This document shows, piece after piece, positions 22,024 through 31,703 of a stretch of 64,000 bases of DNA. Every line of letters begins with the position of its first letter. Positions within the stretch are counted from its first letter, which is position 1. Origin of the DNA: Piscibacillus halophilus (GTDB lineage: Bacteria; Bacillota; Bacilli; Bacillales; Alkalibacillaceae); NCBI RefSeq assembly GCF_900110685.1, contig NZ_FOES01000004.1:80632-144631 (forward strand). The letters are read 5' to 3'. The notes beneath the pieces were generated by a model. That model saw nothing but the letters and a program-made list of their open reading frames with translations. It had not been told where the DNA came from and searched no databases. The position numbers and the translations under genes are program-made.

Positions 22024-22533
22024 CTACTTATAAGTAAATACAAATGAAGTTTCTTTTTCATTTTTTATAACCTTCAATTGCCCATAACTATAAAAGGTTA
22101 TATCATCCAATGATTCTATACCCTTAATGTGATACTTAATATACCAATCATGATCATATTTTATTTGAACAAGAATATGTAAATGGATTAGAGAGTCAAG
22201 CTGTGCTTTTATTTGTTCAAATAACCGTTTTCCATCATGAGTTATTTGACCATCATAATCTTCTATCGATGTTTCATGATTTTCAATCTCGAAATCAAAG
22301 TTCATTTCTCTCTCAAATAAATTTAATGATAACAGCCAATAAACATATTGAGGAGCATCTAATGTTTGCAACTGGCGTTCATTCTTTAATTGCATGATGA
22401 GATGATGAAGTTTTTCCTGAGATTGCTCATATTGTTTCATGCTTGCATAACCATCGACTAACTGCAAATGATTCATTAAATCATGGCGATATAGACGCAA
22501 CAAATATAAAACATCTTTTATATTAACTTGCAA
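22024..22533 (-). CDS. spo0B: Sporulation initiation phosphotransferase Spo0B
   Basis: Carries phosphate from Spo0F to Spo0A in the phosphorelay. A roughly 170-residue protein whose first helical hairpin contains RHDLMNHLQLVDGY; the histidine of the RHDLMNHLQ motif is the phosphorylated residue in the family. The rest is divergent, as usual for Spo0B. No ATG is near: a GTG (22542) lies directly on the ribosome site, and a TTG at 22531-22533 follows GGGTGAGG by about three to five bases, so TTG is favoured. Located directly upstream of obg. Confidence 0.85.
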   Translation of the reverse strand: MQVNIKDVLYLLRLYRHDLMNHLQLVDGYASMKQYEQSQEKLHHLIMQLKNERQLQTLDAPQYVYWLLSLNLFEREMNFDFEIENHETSIEDYDGQITHDGKRLFEQIKAQLDSLIHLHILVQIKYDHDWYIKYHIKGIESLDDITFYSYGQLKVIKNEKETSFVFTYK

Positions 22534-22612
22534 ATTCCTCACCCTGCCTTTTTATAATATCATATCACATTCAAACTATGACTTTATGTATATATGGGCT
22601 CTTAAAAAGAAT

Positions 22613-22644
22613 AAAAGCTGACTCTTCTTGATGAGTCAGCTTTT
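22613..22644 (-). terminator. Terminator of the rplU-prp-rpmA operon
   Basis: A perfect 12-bp inverted repeat AAAAGCTGACTC / GAGTCAGCTTTT (22613-22624 and 22633-22644) lies 11 bases after the rpmA stop codon, with T runs on the minus strand. Confidence 0.9.
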
Positions 22645-22655
22645 AATTCAAGGAT

Positions 22656-23293
<638 letters not shown>

Positions 23294-23304
23294 GTGGAAT
23301 ACCC

Positions 23305-23613
23305 TTACGCATTAATTTTTTCGATTGTCACTTTTGTATAAGGCTGACGATGACCTTGCTTACGCTTGTAATTTTTCTTCGGCTTGTATTTGAAAACAGT
23401 AATTTTGCGTCCTTTGCCTTGCTTTTCAACTTTACCTGTAACAGTTGCACCTTCAACTACCGGAGATCCAACTTTTACGTTGTCGCCACCAACAAAAAGG
23501 ACTTTGTCAAACGTAACTTCTTCACCAGCTTCAGCGTCAAGCTTTTCGATGAATACTGATTGACCTTCTTCTACTTTGATTTGTTTTCCACCAGTTTCAA
23601 TAATTGCGTACAT
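23305..23613 (-). CDS. rplU: 50S ribosomal protein L21
   Basis: A 102-residue protein with [18 protein letters not shown] at the N-terminus and the conserved [17 protein letters not shown] at the C-terminus. An in-frame GTG at 23622 exists, but the ATG at 23611-23613 has a perfect GGAGGTG seven bases upstream. It is the first gene of the operon and is preceded by an L21 leader RNA and a consensus promoter. Confidence 0.97.
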   Translation of the reverse strand: MYAIIETGGKQIKVEEGQSVFIEKLDAEAGEEVTFDKVLFVGGDNVKVGSPVVEGATVTGKVEKQGKGRKITVFKYKPKKNYKRKQGHRQPYTKVTIEKINA

Positions 23614-23621
23614 TCTCTGCA

Positions 23622-23722
23622 CCTCCTCAAAAACTAAGACTCGCCATCGAGGTACTTACGATTGTAAGTTTCAAGACCTCTTCTGAGCGGTTGTAGCAGC
23701 GGGTGCTACATTTATGCATAAC
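23622..23722 (-). ncRNA. Ribosomal protein L21 leader (cis-regulatory RNA)
   Basis: The roughly 100-base untranslated leader between the rplU promoter and its ribosome site contains paired segments (GTAGCA/TGCTAC around 23690-23710, and CTTACAATCGTAAG around 23655-23670) and sits at the position of the Firmicutes L21 leader motif, which binds L21 for feedback control. Recognition is by position and hairpins; a covariance search with the L21_leader model would settle it. Confidence 0.65.
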
Positions 23723-23729
23723 AAAATAC

Positions 23730-23759
23730 ATAATAGCACGTTATGAAAGAGTTTGTCAA
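23730..23759 (-). promoter_or_regulatory. SigA promoter of rplU-prp-rpmA
   Basis: A perfect TTGACA (23754-23759) and TATTAT (23730-23735) with an 18-base spacer, minus strand, directly upstream of the L21 leader. Confidence 0.75.
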
Positions 23760-23885
23760 CCTTCAACCATGTTGAATTCGATGTCTCTCTGCTACCAACC
23801 GTTGTTCATTTTATTAAAAATAACTAGTACTTGTAAAGACCTATTTTATTTTTTCATAAATTTCAAGATCTCCACTTATTTGAAA

Positions 23886-23940
23886 TAACCAATAAAAAAG
23901 AAGCTGCGCTAATTCGTCATGATCATGACTTTCTTGTCAG
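23886..23940 (-). terminator. Probable terminator after spoIVFB
   Basis: On the minus strand AGCTG and CAGCT enclose a central palindrome GTCATGATCATGAC, followed by TTCTTTTTTA. It lies shortly after the spoIVFB stop codon at 23957. The rest of 23760-23885 contains nothing I recognise. Confidence 0.55.
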
Positions 23941-23956
23941 CTCCAATCTTAATTAA

Positions 23957-24802
23957 CTATGCTTCTTTTGCATGAATGTTAGACACCGATATATTCGGTT
24001 TGTTTTCTGTAAAAAATGTTTGCAAACAATCTTCTTCTGTTATGAGATTATTGTGATTACCAACAAAAATATAGTGATAACAATCCTTTTTAAAATGTTT
24101 CACTATTTCACTCAATGGTGTATGTTGACTAACTCTTAATAGTTCAACCTTAGATTGATCTACTCCCGACACAAAGTAACGAGATAATAAGTGTTTGAGC
24201 AACATGATATGTTTATTTCGATAAAGAAGCCAATTATCGAGTAGCAAGAAAATAGATAAGAATGTTAAATGAATGCTTGTCCACGATAATAAATACAGCA
24301 AAATGTTAGTAATGGCAATAGTCGTCATTGAAATAATCGACATCCAAATAATCGCTTGATGAAATGCAATATATTGAGAAACGAACACAAACAGAATTCT
24401 CCCACCGTCGAGTGGAAGAATAGGTATAAGGTTAAATAATAAAATGACAGTATTAATCATCCATAACTGATCCAAAATGATATGTTCAATATGAAAACCA
24501 TTTAGGACGAGTAAAACGATGTAAATCCAAATATGTTGTAAAGGACCAGCTATTATCACCCATAATTCCTCTCTACTTGATCGATTATAAAAGTCTTCTG
24601 TTTCCATTACTCCACCAAATGGCCATATCATTAGACGCGTTATTTTCCACTTAAAGTACCTTGCAGCAGTATAATGTCCAAGTTCATGTATGGTGATGAT
24701 AATGAAAAAGGCGATCAATTCAATGAATAACCCCAAAAAATAACTACCAATTAAGAGTAGTAGTAATAGTGGGTGAAATTGAATCACTTTAGTTCGAAAC
24801 AT
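23957..24802 (-). CDS. spoIVFB: Site-2 protease SpoIVFB (pro-SigK processing)
   Basis: Intramembrane zinc metalloprotease that releases SigK in the mother cell. The 281 residues have several helices, the zinc motif HELGH near residue 40 and the second-ligand motif LPLDGGRIL near 130, followed by a C-terminal CBS-like domain. Both metal motifs are intact. Its start overlaps the end of spoIVFA by 14 bases. Confidence 0.95.
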   Translation of the reverse strand: MFRTKVIQFHPLLLLLLIGSYFLGLFIELIAFFIIITIHELGHYTAARYFKWKITRLMIWPFGGVMETEDFYNRSSREELWVIIAGPLQHIWIYIVLLVLNGFHIEHIILDQLWMINTVILLFNLIPILPLDGGRILFVFVSQYIAFHQAIIWMSIISMTTIAITNILLYLLSWTSIHLTFLSIFLLLDNWLLYRNKHIMLLKHLLSRYFVSGVDQSKVELLRVSQHTPLSEIVKHFKKDCYHYIFVGNHNNLITEEDCLQTFFTENKPNISVSNIHAKEA

Positions 24803-25556
24803 CCGTATCTCCTAAAATAAACTGAACTGGATCAACGAATTGACTACCATCTTGTACTGCAAAATACATATTAGTATAACCGACTAATTCATCAGGTTCA
24901 ATTTTACCAATTGCCTGACCTGGTGAAACAAATTGATAATGAAAAACATCAATTGTATTCAGATGACCGTATACTGATTTTGTCCCATCTTCATGTTGAA
25001 TAATTACCGTATTTCCCGTGTCAGACTTTTCTCCTGCAAATAACACTGTTCCTCGATCTAATGGATAAACGTTTTGCGCCTCAACCACTTCAATAGATAT
25101 ACCATCTTCGTAGTCCCTTACTCGCTCCCTCTGTACACCGCTAACAGGTACAGATTGTACGTCTTGATTTACCATGCGTTCTTCATCTCTTCCAAATGAT
25201 AGAAATGGTGTTGCGAAATGCTCATCGTACCAAGCTTGTACAGTGGCAAATGGCAAATCTTCAGTCATCGTTTGATGAACAAATGGCTTTAACTGATTTA
25301 ATAGTGGAAGCTGTGTTTGATAAACAAATAAAGTAAAAAAGACAATTATGGCTGAACCTAAAAATTTCATTAAGTATTTCGTGGATTTAGGTGTTCGAAA
25401 CTCTGTAGAGTCAGCTTTTGGATATGAAGTATAACCATGGCGCTCTTCATCATCTAATAGTGCATGATAAGAATATGTTGATGATTTATTTATTTTGTTC
25501 TTTAGGTTTTTACGTTTAGCAATATTACTTCTAATTTCATCTAGTTTACGACTCAT
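24789..25556 (-). CDS. spoIVFA: SpoIVFA, inhibitor/anchor of SpoIVFB
   Basis: A 255-residue protein with a basic cytoplasmic N-terminus, one membrane helix near residue 67-85 and a C-terminal LytM/M23-like domain (GNTVIIQHEDGTKSVYGHL, then SPGQAIG). SpoIVFA holds SpoIVFB in an inactive complex in the outer forespore membrane until a forespore signal arrives. The M23 fold here is non-enzymatic in known homologues. It overlaps spoIVFB, so the pair is translationally coupled. Confidence 0.92.
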   Translation of the reverse strand: MSRKLDEIRSNIAKRKNLKNKINKSSTYSYHALLDDEERHGYTSYPKADSTEFRTPKSTKYLMKFLGSAIIVFFTLFVYQTQLPLLNQLKPFVHQTMTEDLPFATVQAWYDEHFATPFLSFGRDEERMVNQDVQSVPVSGVQRERVRDYEDGISIEVVEAQNVYPLDRGTVLFAGEKSDTGNTVIIQHEDGTKSVYGHLNTIDVFHYQFVSPGQAIGKIEPDELVGYTNMYFAVQDGSQFVDPVQFILGDTDVSN

Positions 25557-25644
25557 TTCTCACCATTCCTTTTCTATTTTGTACTAGCTTATTCAAGGAA
25601 TGAGAGAGATATGATACAAGCTATAAAAATTATAGATTAATATA

Positions 25645-25677
25645 AAAAAGCACACAGATTTAAAATGTGTGCTTTTA
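25645..25677 (-). terminator. Terminator of the mre-min operon
   Basis: AAAAGCACACA pairs with TGTGTGCTTTT around a short A/T-rich loop, ending five bases after the minD stop codon on the minus strand. It separates minD from the spoIVF pair, which therefore needs its own promoter. Confidence 0.85.
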
Positions 25678-25681
25678 AAGG

Positions 25682-26479
25682 TTATTTCATTCCTAACAAT
25701 TTCTTCACTTTAGTCATAAACCCTTTTTCCTCATCAAAGGACATGAGTGGAACTTGTTCACCTAATATACGTCTGGCGATGTTTCGATAACTAATTGAAG
25801 CCTTTGTGTCAGGTTGAAAGGCAACGGGAACACCGTGATGTGAAGAACGAATAACGTCTTCATCATCTAAAATAATGCCTAACAACTCGATAGACAATGT
25901 GGATACTATTTCATCTACACTAAGCATATCTCCACTGTCAACCATATGTTTTCGGATTCGATTGATGATTAAATATGGAGGATTCTCTAATTCCTCTTGT
26001 TCTAATAACCCAATAATACGATCCGCATCTCGGATACTAGATTTTTCAGGTGTTGAAATAACGATCGCTTTATCTGCCCCAGCAACAGCATTTTTATATC
26101 CTTGCTCAATACCTGCTGGACAATCAATTAAAATAAAATCATAATCAGGCTTTAACTCATCTACTAATTGGGTAATTGATTCTGGTGAAATTTCGTTCTT
26201 ATCACTTGTTTGAGCTGCCGGTAGAAGGTGCAAACATTCGAATCGTTTGTCCTTAACAAGCGCTGATTGCAACTTGCAACGACCTTCAATAACATCAATT
26301 AAGTTGAATATAATACGGTTTTCTAATCCTAATACGACATCTAAGTTCCTTAGCCCAATGTCTGTATCAATTAAACATACCTTTTGTCCCATTAAAGCTA
26401 ATGCTGTCCCAATATTGGCTGTAGTAGTCGTTTTACCTACCCCACCTTTACCAGATGTAATAACTATTGATTCACCCAT
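25682..26479 (-). CDS. minD: Septum site-determining ATPase MinD
   Basis: Membrane-cycling ATPase that positions the division site with MinC. It has the deviant Walker A GKGGVGKTTT at residues 10-19, DTDIGLRNLDVVLG, and the C-terminal amphipathic membrane-targeting helix (FMTKVKKLLGMK). The frame is open to a TTG at 26497; the ATG at 26479 with AAAGGGG eight bases before is the start. It starts one base after the minC stop codon. Confidence 0.97.
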   Translation of the reverse strand: MGESIVITSGKGGVGKTTTTANIGTALALMGQKVCLIDTDIGLRNLDVVLGLENRIIFNLIDVIEGRCKLQSALVKDKRFECLHLLPAAQTSDKNEISPESITQLVDELKPDYDFILIDCPAGIEQGYKNAVAGADKAIVISTPEKSSIRDADRIIGLLEQEELENPPYLIINRIRKHMVDSGDMLSVDEIVSTLSIELLGIILDDEDVIRSSHHGVPVAFQPDTKASISYRNIARRILGEQVPLMSFDEEKGFMTKVKKLLGMK

Positions 26480-26480
26480 A

Positions 26481-27152
26481 TTACAATCCCCTTTCAAAAA
26501 CGTCTAAGAGCTTAGGACGTATTTTTTGTATATGCTGTAATTGATCCAATTCGATTTGTTCTGTTGATGGATTTATAAAGGCAAACTCTCTAGGAGAGCC
26601 TTGAACATCATAATCGGGAGCACGACTAATTTTAGAAGCAATTCTAATTTGATTGGGATGCATATAAGAAGCAGCCACAATACAGTTCTCGTCTCCTTCA
26701 ACCCCTGCGTGTGCTATACCTCTTAACTTTCCAAGCACAAAAATGTTACCTGATGCATGCACGGCTCCTCCAGGATTAACATCACCGATGACTAAAGCAT
26801 CACCTTTAACTTCATGAACTTGTCCTGATCTGATTGTTTTCATGACCGTTTTGACTGTTGTATGTTCATATAATTCATAGGCACTTTCTCGAGTTAACAC
26901 ATAGGACTCAATATTTTTCACCGTTAACTCACTATGTTGACCTATCAACTGAATGAGCGTTTGACGTTGATCCTCGCTTAAATAACGGTGCTGACTATGT
27001 ATCGTAATGTCTGTTGCCCCAGATGTTTGATTATTAACTAATTTATTTTCTAACTCTTTTAATAAAAAATCAAAAGAGCATTGATCATCTAAGTAAACGA
27101 CAATTCCATTATTGGTTCCCTTCATCGTTACATAATGGTTCCATTCTGACAT
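26481..27152 (-). CDS. minC: Septum site-determining protein MinC
   Basis: Inhibitor of FtsZ polymerisation. The 223-residue protein has the N-terminal MinC domain (GIVVYLDDQCSFDFLLKELE) and the C-terminal beta-helix (GQVHEVKGDALVIGDVNPGG, then ASGNIFVLGKLRGIAHAG). Complete and adjacent to minD, as in B. subtilis. Confidence 0.95.
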   Translation of the reverse strand: MSEWNHYVTMKGTNNGIVVYLDDQCSFDFLLKELENKLVNNQTSGATDITIHSQHRYLSEDQRQTLIQLIGQHSELTVKNIESYVLTRESAYELYEHTTVKTVMKTIRSGQVHEVKGDALVIGDVNPGGAVHASGNIFVLGKLRGIAHAGVEGDENCIVAASYMHPNQIRIASKISRAPDYDVQGSPREFAFINPSTEQIELDQLQHIQKIRPKLLDVFERGL

Positions 27153-27189
27153 AATAGGTACACCCCAATTTTTGTTCCACCATTAATAA

Positions 27190-27720
27190 TTACTTGATTT
27201 GTTGGTCTTCTTCCTGCCATTTTGTTAAACGTTTTGCGAAAAATGGATAAATAATTAATAAGAATAATATATTACTTAATGTTGTAGGGATTAATCTTAA
27301 CTGAACGAATTGATTAACAGTCATATCAACTTGTCCAACTAATGAATATATGAAATACAATATAAACTCGGCCACAACAATGCTCAATGTCACCAATAAA
27401 AAACTGACAGCAAAATTTTGCTGCAACACTTTAGTTAATAAATGGACTAAATATAAAGCTATTCCATAGGCTAGTAAATAGACACCCACTAAATCTGTAT
27501 AAACTAGCTCAAATAACGCTCCAAAAATAACGCCATTTATAATCCCGTGATATGTGTGATTTCGATCATAAAATAAAAGAATAAGTAATGAAAATACTAA
27601 AATCCAATGCGGAATATAAATTAAATCAGATATGGTTATTGATTTTGGAATAAACCGAACCGCAACACTTTCTAATACTAATAAAATTAATAAAGTTAAA
27701 GGAAGATAGAGGAATCTCAA
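27190..27720 (-). CDS. mreD: Rod shape-determining protein MreD
   Basis: A 176-residue membrane protein with about five helices, of the MreD family by hydropathy, length and position between mreC and minC. MreD forms part of the elongasome with MreB and MreC. It starts two bases after the mreC stop codon. Confidence 0.88.
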   Translation of the reverse strand: MRFLYLPLTLLILLVLESVAVRFIPKSITISDLIYIPHWILVFSLLILLFYDRNHTYHGIINGVIFGALFELVYTDLVGVYLLAYGIALYLVHLLTKVLQQNFAVSFLLVTLSIVVAEFILYFIYSLVGQVDMTVNQFVQLRLIPTTLSNILFLLIIYPFFAKRLTKWQEEDQQIK

Positions 27721-27722
27721 TA

Positions 27723-28592
27723 TTACTCCTCCTCTTCTTCATTTTCTAGAACCGGTGAATAAATATCACGATCAATGACCATAACATGATTGATATCTAA
27801 TAAATCTGCCGCCGGTTCAATATGTGCAATTTTCGTTAATCCATACTGATCTAATTCAACAGATGAAACTTCTCCAATCAACAACCCTCTAGGGAATACT
27901 CCTCCCATTCCAGAGCTAACGATTGTTTGTCCAACTTCAAGTTGTCCACTATCCGTCATCTCTCTAAATAAAAGCGTATCAGTTTCATCATCGTACCCTT
28001 CTACTAAACCAAATATATCATCATCACCATCAACGACTGCTGAGATTCGATTATCTACATCAAATCCCGTTAATAGCTGGACAGTTGATGTCATCTGGGA
28101 AGCACCGATGACTTTTCCAACCATTCCACTTGCTGTTGTGACCGCCATATTCGGTTCGACTCCATGCATTCGACCTCTATTAATTTTAACTTGATCAAAC
28201 CATTGTTCTGGACTTCTAGAAATGACTGTCGCTTTAATTGGAGTATAGTCACTTATAGCTTCATCCATCTCTATTAACGAACGTAATTCTTCATTTTCTT
28301 TCTCTAATTCGTTAACTTGAAAAGCTAATGATTTATAATCTTGTAATTCCTCTTTTAATACTTCATTTTGCTTATATACATTACGTATATCGTCTACGTT
28401 ATCAAAAAAACCAATAACATAATTTACTGGTTGATAAACAATATTTTGAAAAAAGCCAACAGTATCTGAAATAAACTGTACTCCTATATTCGATTGTTCA
28501 TCTGCTCTGATTGAATATCCTATAATCGTAACAACGATAATAATACTAGTGAATAGTACGATTAGTTTTCTTTTTCTTAAAAATGAAGGCAT
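27723..28592 (-). CDS. mreC: Rod shape-determining protein MreC
   Basis: About 289 residues: an N-terminal membrane helix (residues 9-27), a coiled coil (about 65-105) and the MreC beta-domain with AVTTASGMVGKV and IVSSGMGGVFPRGLLIG. The frame is open to a GTG at 28604; the ATG at 28592, preceded by AGGTG, gives MPSFLRKRKL and is preferred. It links cytoplasmic MreB with wall synthesis enzymes. Confidence 0.94.
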   Translation of the reverse strand: MPSFLRKRKLIVLFTSIIIVVTIIGYSIRADEQSNIGVQFISDTVGFFQNIVYQPVNYVIGFFDNVDDIRNVYKQNEVLKEELQDYKSLAFQVNELEKENEELRSLIEMDEAISDYTPIKATVISRSPEQWFDQVKINRGRMHGVEPNMAVTTASGMVGKVIGASQMTSTVQLLTGFDVDNRISAVVDGDDDIFGLVEGYDDETDTLLFREMTDSGQLEVGQTIVSSGMGGVFPRGLLIGEVSSVELDQYGLTKIAHIEPAADLLDINHVMVIDRDIYSPVLENEEEEE

Positions 28593-28610
28593 AAACTGTA
28601 GCACCTACTC

Positions 28611-29645
28611 TTAATTAAGTATGTTTCGTCTTGCGATGGTTGGAGAATTTTTAAAATGTTCTATGTGATCCAACGATTTACCTGTACCGATTGCAACACA
28701 ATCTAATGGTTGATCGGCTACAAACACTGGTATTTTCGTTTGTTGTTTAATCGCTTCATCTAAATTGCGTAACATAGCTCCTCCACCAGTTAGAACAATT
28801 CCTCTATCCATTATATCAGCCGATAATTCAGGTGGAGCGTTTTCCAAGGTTTCTACAACTGCATGAATCATGTCCTCAATTGTATCAGATATAGCATCGA
28901 CAACTTCAGAACTCGTAATAGTTTCCGTTTTGGGAAGTCCAAATACCGCATCACGGCCTCGTATTTCCATACTACGTTCATCATCAGTTTTAATCGCAGA
29001 CCCTAGCTCTACTTTAATTTGCTCAGCTGTTGATTCTCCAATTATTAAATCTTTTTGTTTTCTTACATAATATAAAATTTGCTCGTCAATTTCATCTCCT
29101 GCGATCCGGATTGATTTACTTGTTACAATTCCTCCAAGGGAAATAATTGCAACCTCTGTTGTACCACCGCCGATATCTACGACCATATTTCCAGTTGGTT
29201 CCCAAACACTTAACCCTGCACCAATAGCAGCCGCAAAGGGTTCTGATATCGGATAAACATGTTTTGCTCCTGCTTGTTTAGTAGCATCTACCACTGCACG
29301 CTCTTCAACCATTGTAATTCCTGATGGGACACAAACCATGACATTTGGTTTACCTAGCCAGGATTTATTGTGAACTTTTCCGATATAGTAATTCATCATC
29401 GATGAGGTTGTATCATAATCAGCAATAACACCATCTCTCATCGGTCTAATAATAGACAAAGATTCTGGTGTTTTACCAATCATGCTTTTTGCTTCGCTAC
29501 CAACTGCTGTAATCTCACCCGTTTGATTATTAATAGCTACAACGGATGGGTCTCGTAAAACAATCCCTTTACCTTTTACAAATACTAACGTATTTGCAGT
29601 TCCTAAATCAATGCCGAAATCACGACTGAATAAAGATGAGCCCAT
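28611..29645 (-). CDS. mreB: Actin-like cell shape protein MreB
   Basis: A 344-residue actin homologue with the phosphate loops [12 protein letters not shown] and [17 protein letters not shown] and the adenosine motif [15 protein letters not shown]. The frame is open to 29672, but the ATG at 29645 follows GGAGGGAGA by seven bases and gives the normal N-terminus. First gene of the mreBCD-minCD operon. Confidence 0.96.
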   Translation of the reverse strand: MGSSLFSRDFGIDLGTANTLVFVKGKGIVLRDPSVVAINNQTGEITAVGSEAKSMIGKTPESLSIIRPMRDGVIADYDTTSSMMNYYIGKVHNKSWLGKPNVMVCVPSGITMVEERAVVDATKQAGAKHVYPISEPFAAAIGAGLSVWEPTGNMVVDIGGGTTEVAIISLGGIVTSKSIRIAGDEIDEQILYYVRKQKDLIIGESTAEQIKVELGSAIKTDDERSMEIRGRDAVFGLPKTETITSSEVVDAISDTIEDMIHAVVETLENAPPELSADIMDRGIVLTGGGAMLRNLDEAIKQQTKIPVFVADQPLDCVAIGTGKSLDHIEHFKNSPTIARRNILN

Positions 29646-29714
29646 TACAATCTCCCTCTCCGATGTCTTCATTTGTTACTTAAAAATATGTAATGGCTTT
29701 ACAAAACATGAATA

Positions 29715-29751
29715 AGCGCCACCATATTGTCCAAAATATATAGTTGGCGCT
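29715..29751. terminator. Hairpin between radC and mreB
   Basis: AGCGCCA (29715-29721) and TGGCGCT (29745-29751) form a stem about 100 bases after the radC stop codon. The T run is weak, so it is a possible radC terminator only. Confidence 0.45.
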
Positions 29752-29847
29752 CTTTATAATTCTCTATTTTATTATACGAAAAAAAAATAAAAATAGATAG
29801 AGTTAAGAGAAGCAAAAATGTGAGATATTATAACTAAATTTATAGAA

Positions 29848-30537
29848 CTATAAATACCCTTTTTCTTTCATAGATATAAATTTTTGATCCCCTATGACGA
29901 TATGATCAAGCAATTCAATCCCCAGTACTTTTCCTGATTCATATAACCTTTTTGTAACATGGACATCTTCATTGGAAGGAGAAGGGTCTCCGGATGGGTG
30001 ATTGTGGGCACAAATAACAGAAGCTGCTGATCGTTTAATGGCTTCTTTAAACACTTCACGTGGATGTACGATTGATGAATTTAAACTCCCGATAAAAATC
30101 GTTTGACGATGAATAACTTGATTTTTCGTATCTAAATAAAGAGCAACAAAATGCTCTTGTTTTAAGTTCCTCATTTCTTCCATTAAGAAATTCGCGCCAT
30201 CTTCTGGGCTACGAATCGTATATCGATCGCCTGTTTTGAAACTGTGAAGTCTTTTCCCTAATTCAATGGCTGCAATAAGTTGTACAGCTTTAGCATCTCC
30301 AATTCCTTTTATAGACGTTAATTCATTAATGGTAGCATCTCTTAATAATGACAGACCTTCAAAATGTACGAGTATTCTTGTAGAGAGAGATAATGCAGAT
30401 GTACCCTTTGTACCACTGCCGATTAGGATGGCTATTAACTCTTGGTTAGATAACGCTTGTGGTCCTACTTGGATTAATCGCTCACGAGGCCGATCATCCT
30501 TTGGTACATCTTTAATAAAAATGGTATCAATTGACAT
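29848..30537 (-). CDS. radC: RadC-family JAB/MPN-domain protein
   Basis: A 229-residue protein with an N-terminal helix-hairpin-helix region (LTSIKGIGDAKAVQL) and the JAMM metalloprotease-like motif (CAHNHPSGDPSPSNED). Its role in DNA repair has been questioned, and the activity is not settled. It lies upstream of mreB as in B. subtilis. The maf gene that normally follows upstream is absent here. Confidence 0.93.
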   Translation of the reverse strand: MSIDTIFIKDVPKDDRPRERLIQVGPQALSNQELIAILIGSGTKGTSALSLSTRILVHFEGLSLLRDATINELTSIKGIGDAKAVQLIAAIELGKRLHSFKTGDRYTIRSPEDGANFLMEEMRNLKQEHFVALYLDTKNQVIHRQTIFIGSLNSSIVHPREVFKEAIKRSAASVICAHNHPSGDPSPSNEDVHVTKRLYESGKVLGIELLDHIVIGDQKFISMKEKGYL

Positions 30538-30602
30538 ATAAAATCTCCTTTCTTTTTCTAACCTAAATAATAGTCAATTAAATTGTTTGTCACAAAACAT
30601 AG

Positions 30603-30639
30603 AAAAACACGATTTCTAATTAGTAGAAATCGTGTTTTC
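30603..30639 (-). terminator. Terminator after the spoIIB-like gene
   Basis: AAAACACGATTTCT pairs with AGAAATCGTGTTTT, a perfect 14-bp stem with a short loop, about 45 bases after the stop codon at 30686. Confidence 0.8.
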
Positions 30640-30685
30640 TCTTTAAAAATGATTAATTTATCTTATATTAATGGAGAAATTTAAA

Positions 30686-31537
30686 TTATGATAAATTTGT
30701 ATAAAATAGATGTAAATTAAGAAGAATGGTATGTTGTATAAAGTCAGATTGTGCATCGTCTTCCTCATTAGATAGTTCTCCTAATAAATTATTGACTTGA
30801 TTTAATCTAGAGGCTTCCTCATATTGACTCGGACGTTTGCTTAACCAACTTTCTAATTCATTACGCCATGTTTCATCATTTTGACTTTCACCACTTTCAA
30901 TAATGGACAATCCTTCGTTTAACCAATTTAATGGTTCACCCTCAACATTTAAACTAACACGATCAAAACCCCAGGATTTATAAAAGAAGTCCTCCATATA
31001 AACTAAACCTGTGGACTCTAACCAATCGGTTACAGAACTTTTTTCAGCTTCCTCCGAAACTAGATGGCTAATGACATAATATTGTCCACCATCTTCTTGA
31101 ACAATAGCAGGGATTGAATTTGGCTTTAATTTATCCTGAACTAATTCATCCGCATTTTCCTGTGAAGAAAATAATCCAAATTGGATCACTTCATATTCTG
31201 TGCTAGGTTTAGAAAAAGCTTCACCATTTTCTTCACCTTCTCCACTAGATTGCTGTTCATTTGATTCTTCATCATCTTGATCAACTGTTGTCACTGGGAC
31301 AGCATCAGGTGATAAATCCGAAAAATAATAAATCAAACCCGCTCCAAAAATAACTCCTAAAAATACAGCTAATAGTATTGGCTTGACCATCTTAGCCAAC
31401 ATGGTACGACCATTAAAAGTTAAGAACGATGACTTAGGGTTTGATTTTTTTGGCGTTAAATAATGTTCTAAATCATGTTTTTTTTCGTGTTGGGGGTATT
31501 GGTTCATGGTTACTCTAACTTTCTTTTGCTCGTCCAT
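30686..31537 (-). CDS. SpoIIB-like SPOR-domain membrane protein
   Basis: A 283-residue bitopic protein: a basic cytoplasmic tail, one membrane helix (about residues 52-70), an acidic Ser/Glu linker and an SPOR-like domain (YEVIQFGLFSSQENADELVQDKL). SPOR domains bind denuded septal peptidoglycan. Position between radC and folC equals that of spoIIB in B. subtilis, which helps septal engulfment. The ATG at 31537 is seven bases after AAGGTGG, while the ATG at 31543 lies directly on it. Confidence 0.75.
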   Translation of the reverse strand: MDEQKKVRVTMNQYPQHEKKHDLEHYLTPKKSNPKSSFLTFNGRTMLAKMVKPILLAVFLGVIFGAGLIYYFSDLSPDAVPVTTVDQDDEESNEQQSSGEGEENGEAFSKPSTEYEVIQFGLFSSQENADELVQDKLKPNSIPAIVQEDGGQYYVISHLVSEEAEKSSVTDWLESTGLVYMEDFFYKSWGFDRVSLNVEGEPLNWLNEGLSIIESGESQNDETWRNELESWLSKRPSQYEEASRLNQVNNLLGELSNEEDDAQSDFIQHTILLNLHLFYTNLS

Positions 31538-31639
31538 TTTCATACCACCTTACTCTAAGATGTTATGAGGATAGCATAGATAAGATAAAAAATAAGCCAA
31601 AACTTGTCATATAACTTCGACATTTTTTTTGGATAAAAA

Positions 31640-31683
31640 GAAAAACCCTATTAGAGACGATATTCCTCTAAATTAGGGTTTAT
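31640..31683 (-). terminator. Terminator after the diguanylate cyclase gene
   Basis: AAACCCT and AGGGTTT with the inner pairs TTAGAG/CTCTAA form an interrupted stem about 20 bases after the stop codon at 31704. Confidence 0.75.
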
Positions 31684-31703
31684 TCATTATTAAAAGAGTT
31701 TAT